Source: Kineosporiaceae bacterium
Lineage (GTDB): Bacteria; Actinomycetota; Actinomycetes; Actinomycetales; Kineosporiaceae
Assembly (NCBI GenBank): GCA_016713225.1
Contig: JADJPO010000003.1
Coordinates: forward strand, 1,116,001-1,180,000
Direction: 5' to 3'
Length of the DNA stretch: 64,000 nucleotides
Below, one piece after another: positions 25,604 through 34,411 of this stretch. The notes below the pieces were generated by a model. That model was not told the origin of the DNA and did no database searches. It worked only from the letters and a program-made list of their open reading frames with translations. Position numbers and translations under genes: made by a program. How positions within the stretch are numbered: position 1 is the first letter of the stretch; each line of letters begins with the position of its first letter.

Positions 25604-26101
25604 ATGACGATCCACGACCACCCCGCCGTCGCCCGGGTGCGCGACGCCCTCGATCGCGCCGGAGCCCACGGTGAGGTCGTCGTCCTCGATGATCACGCCC
25701 GGACCGCCGTGGCCGCCGCCGAGCAACTCGGCGTCCAGGTCGCCCAGATCGCCAATTCGCTGGTCTTCGCCGTACCGGACGCCGACGCGCCGGATGGTCG
25801 GCGTCCGATCCTGGTGCTCACCTCGGGCGCTCACCGGGTGGACACCGGCAAGGTGGCGGCCACCATCGGCGTGGCACGACTCGATCGGGCCGACGCCGAC
25901 TTCGTGCGCGAGCGCACCGGATTCGTGATCGGCGGGGTCGCCCCCGTGGGGCATGCCGAACCGGTCCAGACCCTGGTCGATCGGGCATTGTCCGAGTATC
26001 AGCAGGTCTGGGCCGCCGCCGGACACGCTCGGACGGTCTTCCCCACCAGCTACGACGAGCTGGTGCGGATCACCGGTGGGACGCCGGTCGAGGTGGCCTG
26101 A
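25604..26101 (+). CDS. YbaK/EbsC-family aminoacyl-tRNA deacylase
   Basis: Members hydrolyse mischarged tRNAs such as Cys-tRNA(Pro) in trans. The 165 aa single-domain protein shows the fold's hallmarks: TAVAAAEQLGVQVAQIANSLVF, the catalytic-lysine segment RVDTGKVAATIG, and the GFVIGGVAPVGH loop. Exact tRNA specificity cannot be read. TACCCT ends seven bases before the ATG and no Shine-Dalgarno is seen, so the transcript may be leaderless. An alpha/beta hydrolase gene follows within a few bases. Confidence 0.9.
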   Translation: MTIHDHPAVARVRDALDRAGAHGEVVVLDDHARTAVAAAEQLGVQVAQIANSLVFAVPDADAPDGRRPILVLTSGAHRVDTGKVAATIGVARLDRADADFVRERTGFVIGGVAPVGHAEPVQTLVDRALSEYQQVWAAAGHARTVFPTSYDELVRITGGTPVEVA

Positions 26102-26104
26102 ATA

Positions 26105-27037
26105 GTGTCCCCGGTGCCTTCCCCGACGCCGACGACCTCGCCCACCGACATCGGTGCAGCCGTCGAACTGCTGAGCGGACCGCCGACCGAGGTCGCTCGC
26201 GGTCTGGCGATCACCCGCCTGGGACGAACCCCCGGCACCGCGCCGACAGTGCTGCTGATCCACGGCGTCGGCGCGGCACGGGTGGTCTGGGCACCCGTGC
26301 TGCCCGAGTTGGCCCGCCACTACGACGTCCTGGTGGTGGACCTGCCCGGCCACGGCGCCTCGACTTCCCTGGACGGCGCCGACCCGACCTGTCTGGCGGT
26401 GGGACGCCGGGTGGCCGCATCGTGCGCGGAGCTGGGCGTCGTCCGGCCACACCTGGTCGGCAACTCCTTGGGCGGCTGGATCGGACTCGAGATGGCCGCG
26501 GACGACGCCGCCGCCTCACTGGTTGCCCTGGCCCCGGCGGGACTGCGGATCCGTCCGGTCAGACCCAGCCCGGTGCTGCTGGCCAACCGAGCGTTGGCCC
26601 GGCGCACCGAGCGGATCGCCGGCGCCCTGATCGACAACGCCCTGATGCGCCGCCTCGTGTTCGCCACCGGCAGCAGCAACCCCGCCGCGCTGCACCCCGG
26701 CGTCGCCCGGGGCATGGTGCACGCGCTGGCACAGAGCACGGCGTACGAGGTGATGCTCGACGCCACGTCCCGGCGCCGGTTCGAGCGCAAGGCCCAGGTG
26801 CACGTGCCGACCGTGGTGGTGTTCGGCGATCGCGACCTGATCCTGCCGCCGGCGAACCAACGCCCCGAACTCGCGCCGGCCCATGCCGAGTGGCAACGCT
26901 GGGAACGCTGCGGCCACGCCCCGATGTGGGACCACCCGCAGCGCACCGTGGAGCTGATCCAGCACACCGTGGCCGCCGCGCCGCGCCGGCCGAACGATCC
27001 GGTCACCCAGGCGACCACGGAACCCGGCGAGGGTTGA
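26105..27037 (+). CDS. Alpha/beta hydrolase
   Basis: Serine hydrolase of the alpha/beta fold. It has the oxyanion segment LLIHGVGAARVVW, the strand VLVVDLPGHGAS, the nucleophile elbow GNSLGGW, a late acidic residue in FGDRDLILP and the catalytic His in CGHAPMWDHP. No signal peptide is present. Substrate unknown. The GTG at 26105 lies three bases after the YbaK stop; an in-frame GTG at 26114 is also possible. Its TGA overlaps the ATG of the DUF4126 gene, so the two are coupled. Confidence 0.88.
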   Translation: MSPVPSPTPTTSPTDIGAAVELLSGPPTEVARGLAITRLGRTPGTAPTVLLIHGVGAARVVWAPVLPELARHYDVLVVDLPGHGASTSLDGADPTCLAVGRRVAASCAELGVVRPHLVGNSLGGWIGLEMAADDAAASLVALAPAGLRIRPVRPSPVLLANRALARRTERIAGALIDNALMRRLVFATGSSNPAALHPGVARGMVHALAQSTAYEVMLDATSRRRFERKAQVHVPTVVVFGDRDLILPPANQRPELAPAHAEWQRWERCGHAPMWDHPQRTVELIQHTVAAAPRRPNDPVTQATTEPGEG

Positions 27038-27642
27038 TGGACGTCCTGCCCTGGATCTTCAGCAGCGGATGGGCGAGCGGGCTCAACAGCTACGCCGTCG
27101 TCCTGTTGCTCGGGGTCTTCGGTCGGTTCTTCGGCGCCGACGGGGTACCGCCGGCGCTGCAGCGCACCGACGTGCTGATCGCGGCGGCGGTGCTGACCGC
27201 GATCGATCTGATCGCCGACAAGATCCCCTACCTCGATTCGGCCTGGGACACGGTGCACACCGTGATCAGACCGGGCATCGCAGCCGCCGTCGCAGCCCTC
27301 ATCGCCGGTCAGGCCGGAACGTTGAACGAGGCCGTGGCCGCCGGCATCGCCGCGGTGACCGCGCTGGCCAGCCACACCGTCAAGGCGGGGATCCGGGCAG
27401 CGGTGAACACCTCCCCCGAGCCGGCCAGCAACCTGGTGATCAGTACCGCCGAGGACGCGACGGTGGCCGGCGTGGTCACCCTCGGGGTGCTGTACCCCTG
27501 GGCCGCGGCGGTGGTCGCCGGGGTTCTGCTGGTGATCGGCGCGCTGCTGGTGACCGTCCTGCTCCGGGTGATCCGCTCGTTCAGGGCGCGCCGACGAGCC
27601 CGGACGGTGGCCAGGGACCCCGACGCCGGGCACGATGTCTGA
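27037..27642 (+). CDS. DUF4126 membrane protein
   Basis: A roughly 200 aa protein with four to five hydrophobic segments and the family signature near the start (SSGWASGLNSYAVVLLLGVFGR), followed by DLIADKIPYLDSAWDTVHTVIRP and ASHTVKAGIRAAVNTSPEP. Function unknown. It overlaps the preceding hydrolase by one base (TGATG) and ends three bases before the CrtI-like gene, so all three share a transcript. Confidence 0.85.
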   Translation: MDVLPWIFSSGWASGLNSYAVVLLLGVFGRFFGADGVPPALQRTDVLIAAAVLTAIDLIADKIPYLDSAWDTVHTVIRPGIAAAVAALIAGQAGTLNEAVAAGIAAVTALASHTVKAGIRAAVNTSPEPASNLVISTAEDATVAGVVTLGVLYPWAAAVVAGVLLVIGALLVTVLLRVIRSFRARRRARTVARDPDAGHDV

Positions 27643-27644
27643 CC

Positions 27645-29225
27645 ATGGCCCGCGTCGTCGTCATCGGAGCCGGACTGGGCGGACTGACCTGCGCCGTCCG
27701 ACTGGCCCTCCGCGGGCATCAGGTGGTGGTGTGTGAACAGGCCGACACGGTCGGCGGCAAGCTGGGTTGGTTCAGCCGCGACGGCTTCTCGTTCGACACC
27801 GGCCCGCAACTGCTGACCCTGCCGGCGGTGTACCGCGACCTGTTCGCGAACAGTGGCGCCCCGCTGGACGAGGTGCTGAACCTGCAGCCGGTCGACCCCG
27901 TGTACCACTTCCGGTTCGCCGACGGCGTGGAACTCGACCTGCCGAACGTGTCCCGGCCCCGTATCGCCGCCGCGTGGGACGACGCCCTGGGCGGGGGTGC
28001 CGGTGCGGATTGGACCTCCCTCGGCGAGCGCGCCGCCCGCATCTGGGATGCCGTCCGCGATCCGTTCCTGACCAGCCCCCAGGAGGGCCCGCTGGCGCTG
28101 GCGCAGCAGGCGCGGCGCAACGGTGACCTGCGCACCCTGGCACCGTGGCGGTCGCTGCGCGGGCTGGGTCGGCGCTATCTGCGCCACCCCCACCAGCGCA
28201 TGGTGCTCGACCGATACGCCTCCTACGCAGCCTCCGACCCCCGCCGTGCGCCCGCCATCCTGGCCACCGCGGCGTTCGTGGAACAGTCCTTCGGCGCCTG
28301 GTACATCGCCGGCGGGGTCCGTGGCCTGGTCGAGGCACTCGCCGAGCGAGCGCGCGAGCGCGGCGTCCAGATCCGCACCGGGTCGGACGTGGTCGAGGTG
28401 CTGCTGGACTCGAGCGGCACGGCGCGCGGCGTCCGGCTGAGCGAGGGCGAACTGCTCGAGGCCGAGGTGGTGGTCGCCAACGCCGATGCCACCCACCTCT
28501 ACCGCGATCTGGTGAGTGGGCAGGACGCCGAGCTGGCCCGGACGACGCTGCGCCGCATGGTGCCGTCGAGTTCGACCTTCACCGTCATGCTGGCACTGCG
28601 CGGGCGGCCCGGCCCCGGCTCGCACGCTACGGGAGGATCGGCGTGTGACGCCCACCTGCGGGTGCTGTTCCCGGATGACCCGGACGAGGAGTTCGACGCG
28701 GTCTTCGGCACCGGTGGGCACCGCCTGACCGGACCCCGTGCCGCCGAGAACCCGACGATCACGATCAGCGCGCCGGACGACACGGCGCTGCGCCCGGACG
28801 CCGACAGTGAGGCCTGGTTGGTACAGGTCGTCGCACCGCGGCACGTGGCGACCGGTGCCGAGGATCCCGCCGCCGGCTGGATCCTCGGCCGTCCTCGCGG
28901 AATCGATTGGGCAGCAACGGGTTTCGCCGACTCCTACGCCGACAAGGTGCTGGCGTTGATGGCGGCGCGGGGGGTGGACGTGCGCGAGCGGGTGATCTGG
29001 CGTGAGCTGCGCACCCCGGCCGACATCGAGCGCCGTACCCGCAGCGTGGGCGGTGCGCTGCACGGGCCGAGCAGCAACACCAACCGCTCGACCTTCGTAC
29101 GACCGGCCAATCGATCCCCCGTGCCCGGGCTGTTCCTGGTCGGCGGGTCGTCCCATCCCGGCGGCGGCGTGCCGATGGTGGGGATGTCCGCCCAGATCGT
29201 GGCCGACCTCATCGGCGACGCCTGA
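27645..29225 (+). CDS. Phytoene desaturase-like FAD-dependent oxidoreductase
   Basis: Carries the dinucleotide fold VVVIGAGLGGLTCAVRLALRG, the second motif VGGKLGWFSRDGFSFDTGPQ and the C-terminal FAD loop LFLVGGSSHPGGGVPMVGMS typical of CrtI/CrtN-type desaturases and isomerases. It is 526 aa, the usual length. It is not linked to the crtE-crtI-crtB genes at 48.6-52.3 kb, so it may act on a different polyene or late carotenoid step. The C-terminus overlaps the convergent permease gene by 17 bp. Confidence 0.85.
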   Translation: MARVVVIGAGLGGLTCAVRLALRGHQVVVCEQADTVGGKLGWFSRDGFSFDTGPQLLTLPAVYRDLFANSGAPLDEVLNLQPVDPVYHFRFADGVELDLPNVSRPRIAAAWDDALGGGAGADWTSLGERAARIWDAVRDPFLTSPQEGPLALAQQARRNGDLRTLAPWRSLRGLGRRYLRHPHQRMVLDRYASYAASDPRRAPAILATAAFVEQSFGAWYIAGGVRGLVEALAERARERGVQIRTGSDVVEVLLDSSGTARGVRLSEGELLEAEVVVANADATHLYRDLVSGQDAELARTTLRRMVPSSSTFTVMLALRGRPGPGSHATGGSACDAHLRVLFPDDPDEEFDAVFGTGGHRLTGPRAAENPTITISAPDDTALRPDADSEAWLVQVVAPRHVATGAEDPAAGWILGRPRGIDWAATGFADSYADKVLALMAARGVDVRERVIWRELRTPADIERRTRSVGGALHGPSSNTNRSTFVRPANRSPVPGLFLVGGSSHPGGGVPMVGMSAQIVADLIGDA

Positions 29226-30462
29226 GCGCGACGCAGCGGCCGACGAGGCCCACCCCCACCACGCCGATCCCGGCGAGCACCGAGCCGATCGGCAGCGAGA
29301 ACGCCAGCACCAGGCACCCGACCAGCCCGGCCCCCTGCAGCGCGCGCGGCCACCGCCGGTCGGCGTCCGGCTGGGTGAGGGCCGACGCGTTGGCGATCGC
29401 GTAGTAGAGCAACACCCCGAACGAGGAGAATCCGATCGCTCCGCGCAGATCCACCGTCAGCACCAGTGCGCAGACCACCACGGCGAGAGCGATCTCGGCG
29501 TGATGCGGCACCCGGAACCGAGGGTGCACCGCAGCGCACCACGGCGGCAGGTCGCCCTCGCGCGCCATGGCCAGGGCGGTCCGGCCGATGCCGGCGATCA
29601 GGGCCAGGAGCGCACCCGAGGCGGCGAGGGCGGCACCCAGTCGCACCAACGGGGTCAGGGCCGAACGATCCGCCGCCTCCAGCACCGTGGTCAGCGGGGA
29701 CGACGAGGCCGCCAGCGCCGGGGCACCCGCCACCACCAGGGCGGTCACGGCGATCACGGCGTACACAACGACGGTCGCCGCCAACGCGAGCGTGATCGCC
29801 CGCGGAATGGTGCGCCGCGGCTCACGCACCTCCTCACCCATGGTCGCGATGCGGGCATACCCGGCGAAGGCGAAGAAGAGCAACCCGCCCGACTGCAACA
29901 CCCCGGACACCGAGGTGTTGGACCGCAACGGATTCGGCACGGCGTGGACGACGTCCGGTGCCGTGAGCGAAGCCACCACGACCACGGCCATCACGATCGC
30001 CGTCCCCCCCACCAGCACCCGGGTGAGCAGTGCGGTGCGGGTGATGCCGCGATAGTTCAACGCCGCCAGAGCGAGCACTACGGCGACCGCCACCAGGCGC
30101 TGTCGCCACAGCGGACCACCGACCGCGTAGGCGGCCACGGTCAACGCCATCGCGGCGCACGAGGCGGTCTTGCCGATGACGAACGCCCAGCCGGCAGCGA
30201 AGCCCCACCACGGCCCGAGCCGCTCCCGCCCGTAGACGTAGGTGCCACCCGAGGTCGGGTAGGCCGCCGCCAACTGGGCCGAGGAGGTGGCGTTGGCGTA
30301 GGCCACCGCGGCGGCGATGACCAGCCCGATCAGCAGCCCGGCGCCGGCGGCCCGAGCGGCCGGCGCCCAGACCGCGAACATCCCGGCACCCATCATCGAT
30401 CCCATACCGATGACGACCGCGTCCGCGGTGCCGAGGCGTCGGGCCAGGGCAGGTTCGCTCAC
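29209..30462 (-). CDS. APC-superfamily amino acid permease
   Basis: Polytopic transporter with about 12 hydrophobic segments. The first helix has the APC unwound glycine-rich motif (VVIGMGSMMGAGMFAVW), then YPTSGGTYVYGRERLGPWWGFAAGWAFVIG and the conserved FFAFAGYARIATMGEEVREPRRTIPRAI. These residues favour an amino acid/proton symporter or exchanger; the substrate is not predictable. At 417 aa it is slightly short of the family mean. A GTG start at 30462 is used. Confidence 0.88.
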   Translation of the reverse strand: MSEPALARRLGTADAVVIGMGSMMGAGMFAVWAPAARAAGAGLLIGLVIAAAVAYANATSSAQLAAAYPTSGGTYVYGRERLGPWWGFAAGWAFVIGKTASCAAMALTVAAYAVGGPLWRQRLVAVAVVLALAALNYRGITRTALLTRVLVGGTAIVMAVVVVASLTAPDVVHAVPNPLRSNTSVSGVLQSGGLLFFAFAGYARIATMGEEVREPRRTIPRAITLALAATVVVYAVIAVTALVVAGAPALAASSSPLTTVLEAADRSALTPLVRLGAALAASGALLALIAGIGRTALAMAREGDLPPWCAAVHPRFRVPHHAEIALAVVVCALVLTVDLRGAIGFSSFGVLLYYAIANASALTQPDADRRWPRALQGAGLVGCLVLAFSLPIGSVLAGIGVVGVGLVGRCVALRRRR

Positions 30463-30542
30463 GGCTCCATCGTGACGGCTGGTCCGCCGCCTGCCCAGAC
30501 CCGGTGCCGGCCCGGGTGCGGCACCGCCTAGGGTTGTCGCTC

Positions 30543-31034
30543 GTGCCGATCCCCGAGTTCATCGTGTCCCTGCGCGAGAAGATCGGCGGCCACCCGTTGT
30601 GGCTGTCGGGCGTGACCGCTGTCGTGCTGCACGACGATCAGGTACTGCTGGCGTTGCGCTCCGACACCCGGGAGTGGACCCCGGTCACCGGGATCATCGA
30701 CCCCGCCGAGCAACCGGCCGACGCGGCGATCCGTGAGGTGGCCGAGGAGGCTGCGGTGCACGCCATCGCCGAGCGGCTGGTGATGGTGCACGTCACCGAC
30801 CCGGTCGTCTACGCCAACGGCGACCGGGCGCAGTACCTCGATCTGGTGTTCCGGATGCGTTGGGTCAGCGGTGATCCCCACCCCGAGGACGGCGAGAACC
30901 TCGAGGCCCGTTGGTTTGCCCTCGACGATCTGCCCCCGATGGCGGCCACCATGAGGGTGAGAATCGAGGCCGCCCTGGACGACGAGCCCGCCGCGCGCTT
31001 CCTGGTCACCGGAGAGGCACTCACCACCGGGTGA
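30543..31034 (+). CDS. NUDIX hydrolase
   Basis: Hydrolyses a nucleoside diphosphate linked to another moiety. The NUDIX box is clear at about residues 58-80 (GIIDPAEQPADAAIREVAEEAAV), with the metal-binding EVAEE and one departure at the penultimate glycine. The N-terminus VPIPEFIVSLREKIGGHPLWL resembles the actinobacterial group often annotated as ADP-ribose or nucleotide pyrophosphatases. GTG at 30543 (163 aa) follows a TAGGGT box by eight bases; a start at 30504 is less likely. Confidence 0.88.
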   Translation: MPIPEFIVSLREKIGGHPLWLSGVTAVVLHDDQVLLALRSDTREWTPVTGIIDPAEQPADAAIREVAEEAAVHAIAERLVMVHVTDPVVYANGDRAQYLDLVFRMRWVSGDPHPEDGENLEARWFALDDLPPMAATMRVRIEAALDDEPAARFLVTGEALTTG

Positions 31035-31039
31035 ACGCG

Positions 31040-31426
31040 CTACGGCACGTTCCCGGTCCGGAGGCCGTCCTCGGGTAGCAGGCCGAACACGTTGCCCTCC
31101 GGATCGGCGTAGTCGGGCGTCCCCCACGGCCGGTCCAGCACCGTGGCGCCGAGCGCTGCCAGCCGGTCCGGCTGGCCGTCCAGGGAGTCGACGGTGAACA
31201 GCAGTTTGACCGGCACGTCCTCGCGGGGCGCGGGCGGTGAGCCGAGCTCGAGCTCGGCCACCATCGCCGCAGGAACGGCATGCACCGCGAAGTCGGTGCC
31301 GTCCAGGTCGAACCGCGCCCATCGGCCGCCCTCGTCGACCTCGGCCCTCACGCCGAGCAATCCGCCGTAGAACCTCACCAGGCGGGGCAGATCCGTGGCG
31401 TAGAGCATGGCGGTGTGGATGCGCAT
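31040..31426 (-). CDS. VOC-family protein (glyoxalase/bleomycin-resistance fold)
   Basis: 128 aa with the paired beta-alpha-beta-beta-beta modules of the VOC fold: MRIHTAMLYATDLPRLVRFYGGLLG and later VKLLFTVDSLDGQPDRLAALG, ending with YADPEGNVFGLLPE. Most members bind a divalent metal, but the substrate cannot be inferred. The ATG at 31426 is preceded seven bases upstream by TAGGGT on the minus strand, suggesting a leaderless transcript back to back with the gene at 31462. Confidence 0.85.
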   Translation of the reverse strand: MRIHTAMLYATDLPRLVRFYGGLLGVRAEVDEGGRWARFDLDGTDFAVHAVPAAMVAELELGSPPAPREDVPVKLLFTVDSLDGQPDRLAALGATVLDRPWGTPDYADPEGNVFGLLPEDGLRTGNVP

Positions 31427-31461
31427 GATCGTCACCCTACGACGCCGGTTAGGGTCACCCC

Positions 31462-33081
31462 ATGTCCCGCATCGTCCGCCTGGTCGCGCTGTGTATCGGC
31501 CGAGACGGCGACGCGGCGCAGCGGTGGGACCACGCGTCGGTGCAGCGACTCCTGCGTCCCTCCCCGCCACGGGTACCGGGGCCGCACCGCCTCACCCTCG
31601 GCGACTTCTGGGCCGACTGCACCGACGGCGAGATCGACCTCGGAGCCAGCCAGGCGCTGGACTGGGTGGAACTGCCGTCCGGGCACGCGGCCTGGGACGC
31701 CATGGCCCACCAGGCACTCTCGGCCGCGTCCGACCGGCAGCTGACGGCCGCCGTCCAGCACCTCGTCGAGGCCTGCCTGCCCGCGCTGCCACCCGCCGAC
31801 CTCGCCACGCTGGCCGCCGCGGACGCCGTCGTGGTGCTCACCACCCTCGACAGCCCGGTCTACTGGTGCCAGCCGATCACCCTGGCCGGCGGCCGGCGGG
31901 TGCTGGCGGCCTACCTGTCGACCCGGTGCAGCCACACCTCGATGGCCCACGAACTCGGCCACCTGCTGGCGGCCCGCCACTCGTTCGGACTGCCCACCGC
32001 CGGGGTCGGCACCGAGTACGGCAATCCCTACTGCATCATGAGCGCCCGGCGCTTCGGCGGGCGCTCCGGCCAGGTGATGCACCGCATCGACGATCCGCCG
32101 CTGCTGCCGGGCGCCCCGTTGTGGAACCAGGTCGGGCCGCGGCTGGCCCGGGCGACCTGGTGGGCCGACCACGACCCCGGCCACCCGATACGGACCACCG
32201 ACACGGATGCGGTCTGCACGGTGGCCCTCGGCCAGGTGCCGGTGCCGATCCGGCTGGCTCACACCGCGGCGGAGGCCGGGCGGTGCCCCCGGCTGCTGGT
32301 GATCCCGATCGAACCCGGACGGCGCTGGCTCACCGCGGAGGTGCGTGGACCGGTGCCGTCCGGAGCAGGTGCGGCGCAGGCTGACTGGGACGGCGCGCTG
32401 GCCCTCGACCGGCTGGCACGGCCCGGCCGGACCGCCGACCGGGACACCGCCGACGCGGCCGGGGTGGTGCTGCACGAGGTGGTCGACGGCCGGGCGGTCT
32501 ACCGCGACACCATTGCGCTACCCCCCTCGGGCGACACGGATTCGCTGCTGTTCACCGCGGGGCGGCAGGTCGCGGTGCAGGTGATCGGCTGGGCGCACGG
32601 TGTGGCGACCCTGCTGGTCGGCGATCAGCCGGCGCACCCGATGGCCTGGGCCGAGATCCGGCGCACCGACGGGGATGACGGCCGTGGCCGGTTCGTGGTG
32701 CAGCTGCACAGCGTGGGGTTCGACAGCCCGGTGTTCTCCTGGCACGTGGCAGGCCAGACCGTGGTGGCGCGCAATCGGCTCGGCGACCGCGCGGTCACCC
32801 GCATGACCGCACTACCCGGCGCGGCGCCGTCCGATCTGGGCATCGTGGTGGCCGAGGTCTGCTGGGACCAACTCACCCTCGACGTCACGCTGTGGCACGG
32901 CTCCCCCGGCCCGATCACCGTGCGCGTGGACGTGACCGAGTCCGCCGGGCTCGGCTCGGCGGCGGTCACCTCACGGCGGGCCGTCGACGAGCTGCTGGGC
33001 GCCACGGCCCGGGTGACGTCCACGATGTGCGCCGGCCCGGACGACGAGCCCGGGCTCGAACTGATCTGCACCGCCACCTGA
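31462..33081 (+). CDS. Metzincin-like zinc metalloprotease of unknown family
   Basis: A 539 aa protein I cannot place in a known family. Residues 163-173 read HELGHLLAARH, matching the metzincin zinc motif HExxHxxGxxH except for Ala at the glycine position. A Met-turn candidate, YCIMSA with Met193, follows at a plausible distance. The roughly 300 residues after the catalytic region look beta-rich and may form sandwich domains. No signal peptide or membrane segment is visible, so the product appears cytosolic, which is unusual for a metzincin. TAGGGT ends six bases before the ATG, suggesting a leaderless mRNA. Proteolytic activity is inferred only from the motifs. Confidence 0.7.
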   Translation: MSRIVRLVALCIGRDGDAAQRWDHASVQRLLRPSPPRVPGPHRLTLGDFWADCTDGEIDLGASQALDWVELPSGHAAWDAMAHQALSAASDRQLTAAVQHLVEACLPALPPADLATLAAADAVVVLTTLDSPVYWCQPITLAGGRRVLAAYLSTRCSHTSMAHELGHLLAARHSFGLPTAGVGTEYGNPYCIMSARRFGGRSGQVMHRIDDPPLLPGAPLWNQVGPRLARATWWADHDPGHPIRTTDTDAVCTVALGQVPVPIRLAHTAAEAGRCPRLLVIPIEPGRRWLTAEVRGPVPSGAGAAQADWDGALALDRLARPGRTADRDTADAAGVVLHEVVDGRAVYRDTIALPPSGDTDSLLFTAGRQVAVQVIGWAHGVATLLVGDQPAHPMAWAEIRRTDGDDGRGRFVVQLHSVGFDSPVFSWHVAGQTVVARNRLGDRAVTRMTALPGAAPSDLGIVVAEVCWDQLTLDVTLWHGSPGPITVRVDVTESAGLGSAAVTSRRAVDELLGATARVTSTMCAGPDDEPGLELICTAT

Positions 33082-33083
33082 TC

Positions 33084-34343
33084 TCACATCAGCGCCCGTG
33101 GGACGGCGACGATCGGGCTGGGCGAACCAGCGGGCGTCAGGTCGACCACCTGTGAGCCCTCGTAAACCAGGACGGCGCGATGGCAGCTCTCCGAGTGACG
33201 AAGCGCAAAGTTGACCAGGCCATGGGTGTCACCCGGGCCGACCGTCCTCGATGCCTTGACCTCCACGGGCACGTACCGCCCGTCTGCATGCACCAAGAGC
33301 AGGTCGACCTCACGTTGGGTGCGCGTGTCCCGCCAGTGTCTGACCTCGACACGGTCCATGGATGCGTCCGCCTGGGCCATCAGATCGTGGGCCACCGCAG
33401 TCTCGGTGAGCGCGCCGAGCGCCGTGGCCGACAGCGGACTCAGTCGTGCCCGGGACGCCCAGGCGGCCAAGCCCACGTCGCTCGCGAAAACCCGGGGGTG
33501 GGCCGTCAGGACCCGGGACTCGACGGGACGATGCGCCTCCGCGCGACGCAGCAGAAATCCCGCCTCGAGTAGCTCGAGGTGAGACCTGACGGTCGGAGCT
33601 TGCATTCCCAAGTCGCTGGCAGCGCGGGCAAAGTTCACGATCTGCCCACTGTTGGCAGCGAAATAGCGGAATGTCCGGAGCAGGCGCCCGAGGTCGGCTC
33701 GGGTCTCCCCCACCCCCAACGGGAGTACGGCCTCCACATACGCGGCCATGGCCCGTTCCCAGTCAGCTACGGGTGCCGCGGTCAGCACACCGGCGATGCT
33801 GGGCAGCCCACCGCTCCACTCCCCGTTCGCGTTCGACAGACGCGTCGCTTCGGCCCGTAGGCCGATGGCCCACCCATCGGCGAAGGCACGTTCCACGCTG
33901 GTTGGTCCAGCAAGGTCATCGGTGCGCTCGGCGCGGGTCATCGATGAGAGGCGGAGTCGGACGGCGCGCCCGGCCAGGGGGTCGCTGCCCCCGAGCTGGT
34001 CACGCCCGAGTCGAGCGGAGCCGGTGATCAGGAACTGGCCGTTGGAGCGGCGCGCATCCACCTGTCGTTTGACCCACACCGTCAGCTCCGGCTCGAGTTG
34101 AGCCTCATCCAGCACACAGACCGCGGACTGCGAGTCGAGGAACCGATCGGGGTCGAGCCGCAGGAGTGCTCGGACATTCGGATCGGACAGGTCGATCCGA
34201 GGCGCCCAGCCATATCGGGTGATCAGGTCGTCACAGACGGTGGACTTTCCCGTGGCACGCCCCCCTTCCAGGATCACCACCGGAGCGAACTCCAGCGCGG
34301 ACTCGATCACGGGGATGATCAATCTCGGGAGGAGTCGCGACAT
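33084..34343 (-). CDS. AAA-type ATPase with DUF4143 domain
   Basis: Members pair an N-terminal AAA domain with a C-terminal DUF4143 nuclease-like region and are scattered by horizontal transfer; their role is poorly known. Visible here are a P-loop (EGGRATGKSTVCDDL), Walker B-like SAVCVLDEAQLEPEL, a sensor-like FLITGSARLG, an HTH-like linker (ASDLGMQAPTVRSHLELLEAGFLLRR) and the PD-(D/E)xK-like end with REVDLLLVHADGRYVPVEVKAS. Base composition is visibly less GC-rich than its neighbours, and the 68-bp upstream gap is A/T-rich, consistent with import. Confidence 0.85.
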   Translation of the reverse strand: MSRLLPRLIIPVIESALEFAPVVILEGGRATGKSTVCDDLITRYGWAPRIDLSDPNVRALLRLDPDRFLDSQSAVCVLDEAQLEPELTVWVKRQVDARRSNGQFLITGSARLGRDQLGGSDPLAGRAVRLRLSSMTRAERTDDLAGPTSVERAFADGWAIGLRAEATRLSNANGEWSGGLPSIAGVLTAAPVADWERAMAAYVEAVLPLGVGETRADLGRLLRTFRYFAANSGQIVNFARAASDLGMQAPTVRSHLELLEAGFLLRRAEAHRPVESRVLTAHPRVFASDVGLAAWASRARLSPLSATALGALTETAVAHDLMAQADASMDRVEVRHWRDTRTQREVDLLLVHADGRYVPVEVKASRTVGPGDTHGLVNFALRHSESCHRAVLVYEGSQVVDLTPAGSPSPIVAVPRALM

Positions 34344-34369
34344 GCGATCAACGTATCATTCGACTGTCG

Positions 34370-34391
34370 AACATCTGAAAAAAAAGATGTT
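34370..34391. repeat. A/T-rich inverted repeat upstream of the DUF4143 gene
   Basis: AACATCT (34370-34376) and AGATGTT (34385-34391) form a perfect 7-bp dyad around a GAAAAAAA loop, within the only clearly A/T-rich patch of the window. It lies 27 bp before the DUF4143 start and could be its promoter/operator or a weak terminator for the upstream esterase. Confidence 0.45.
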
Positions 34392-34411
34392 GAGAAACTC
34401 TTTTGCCTGGC

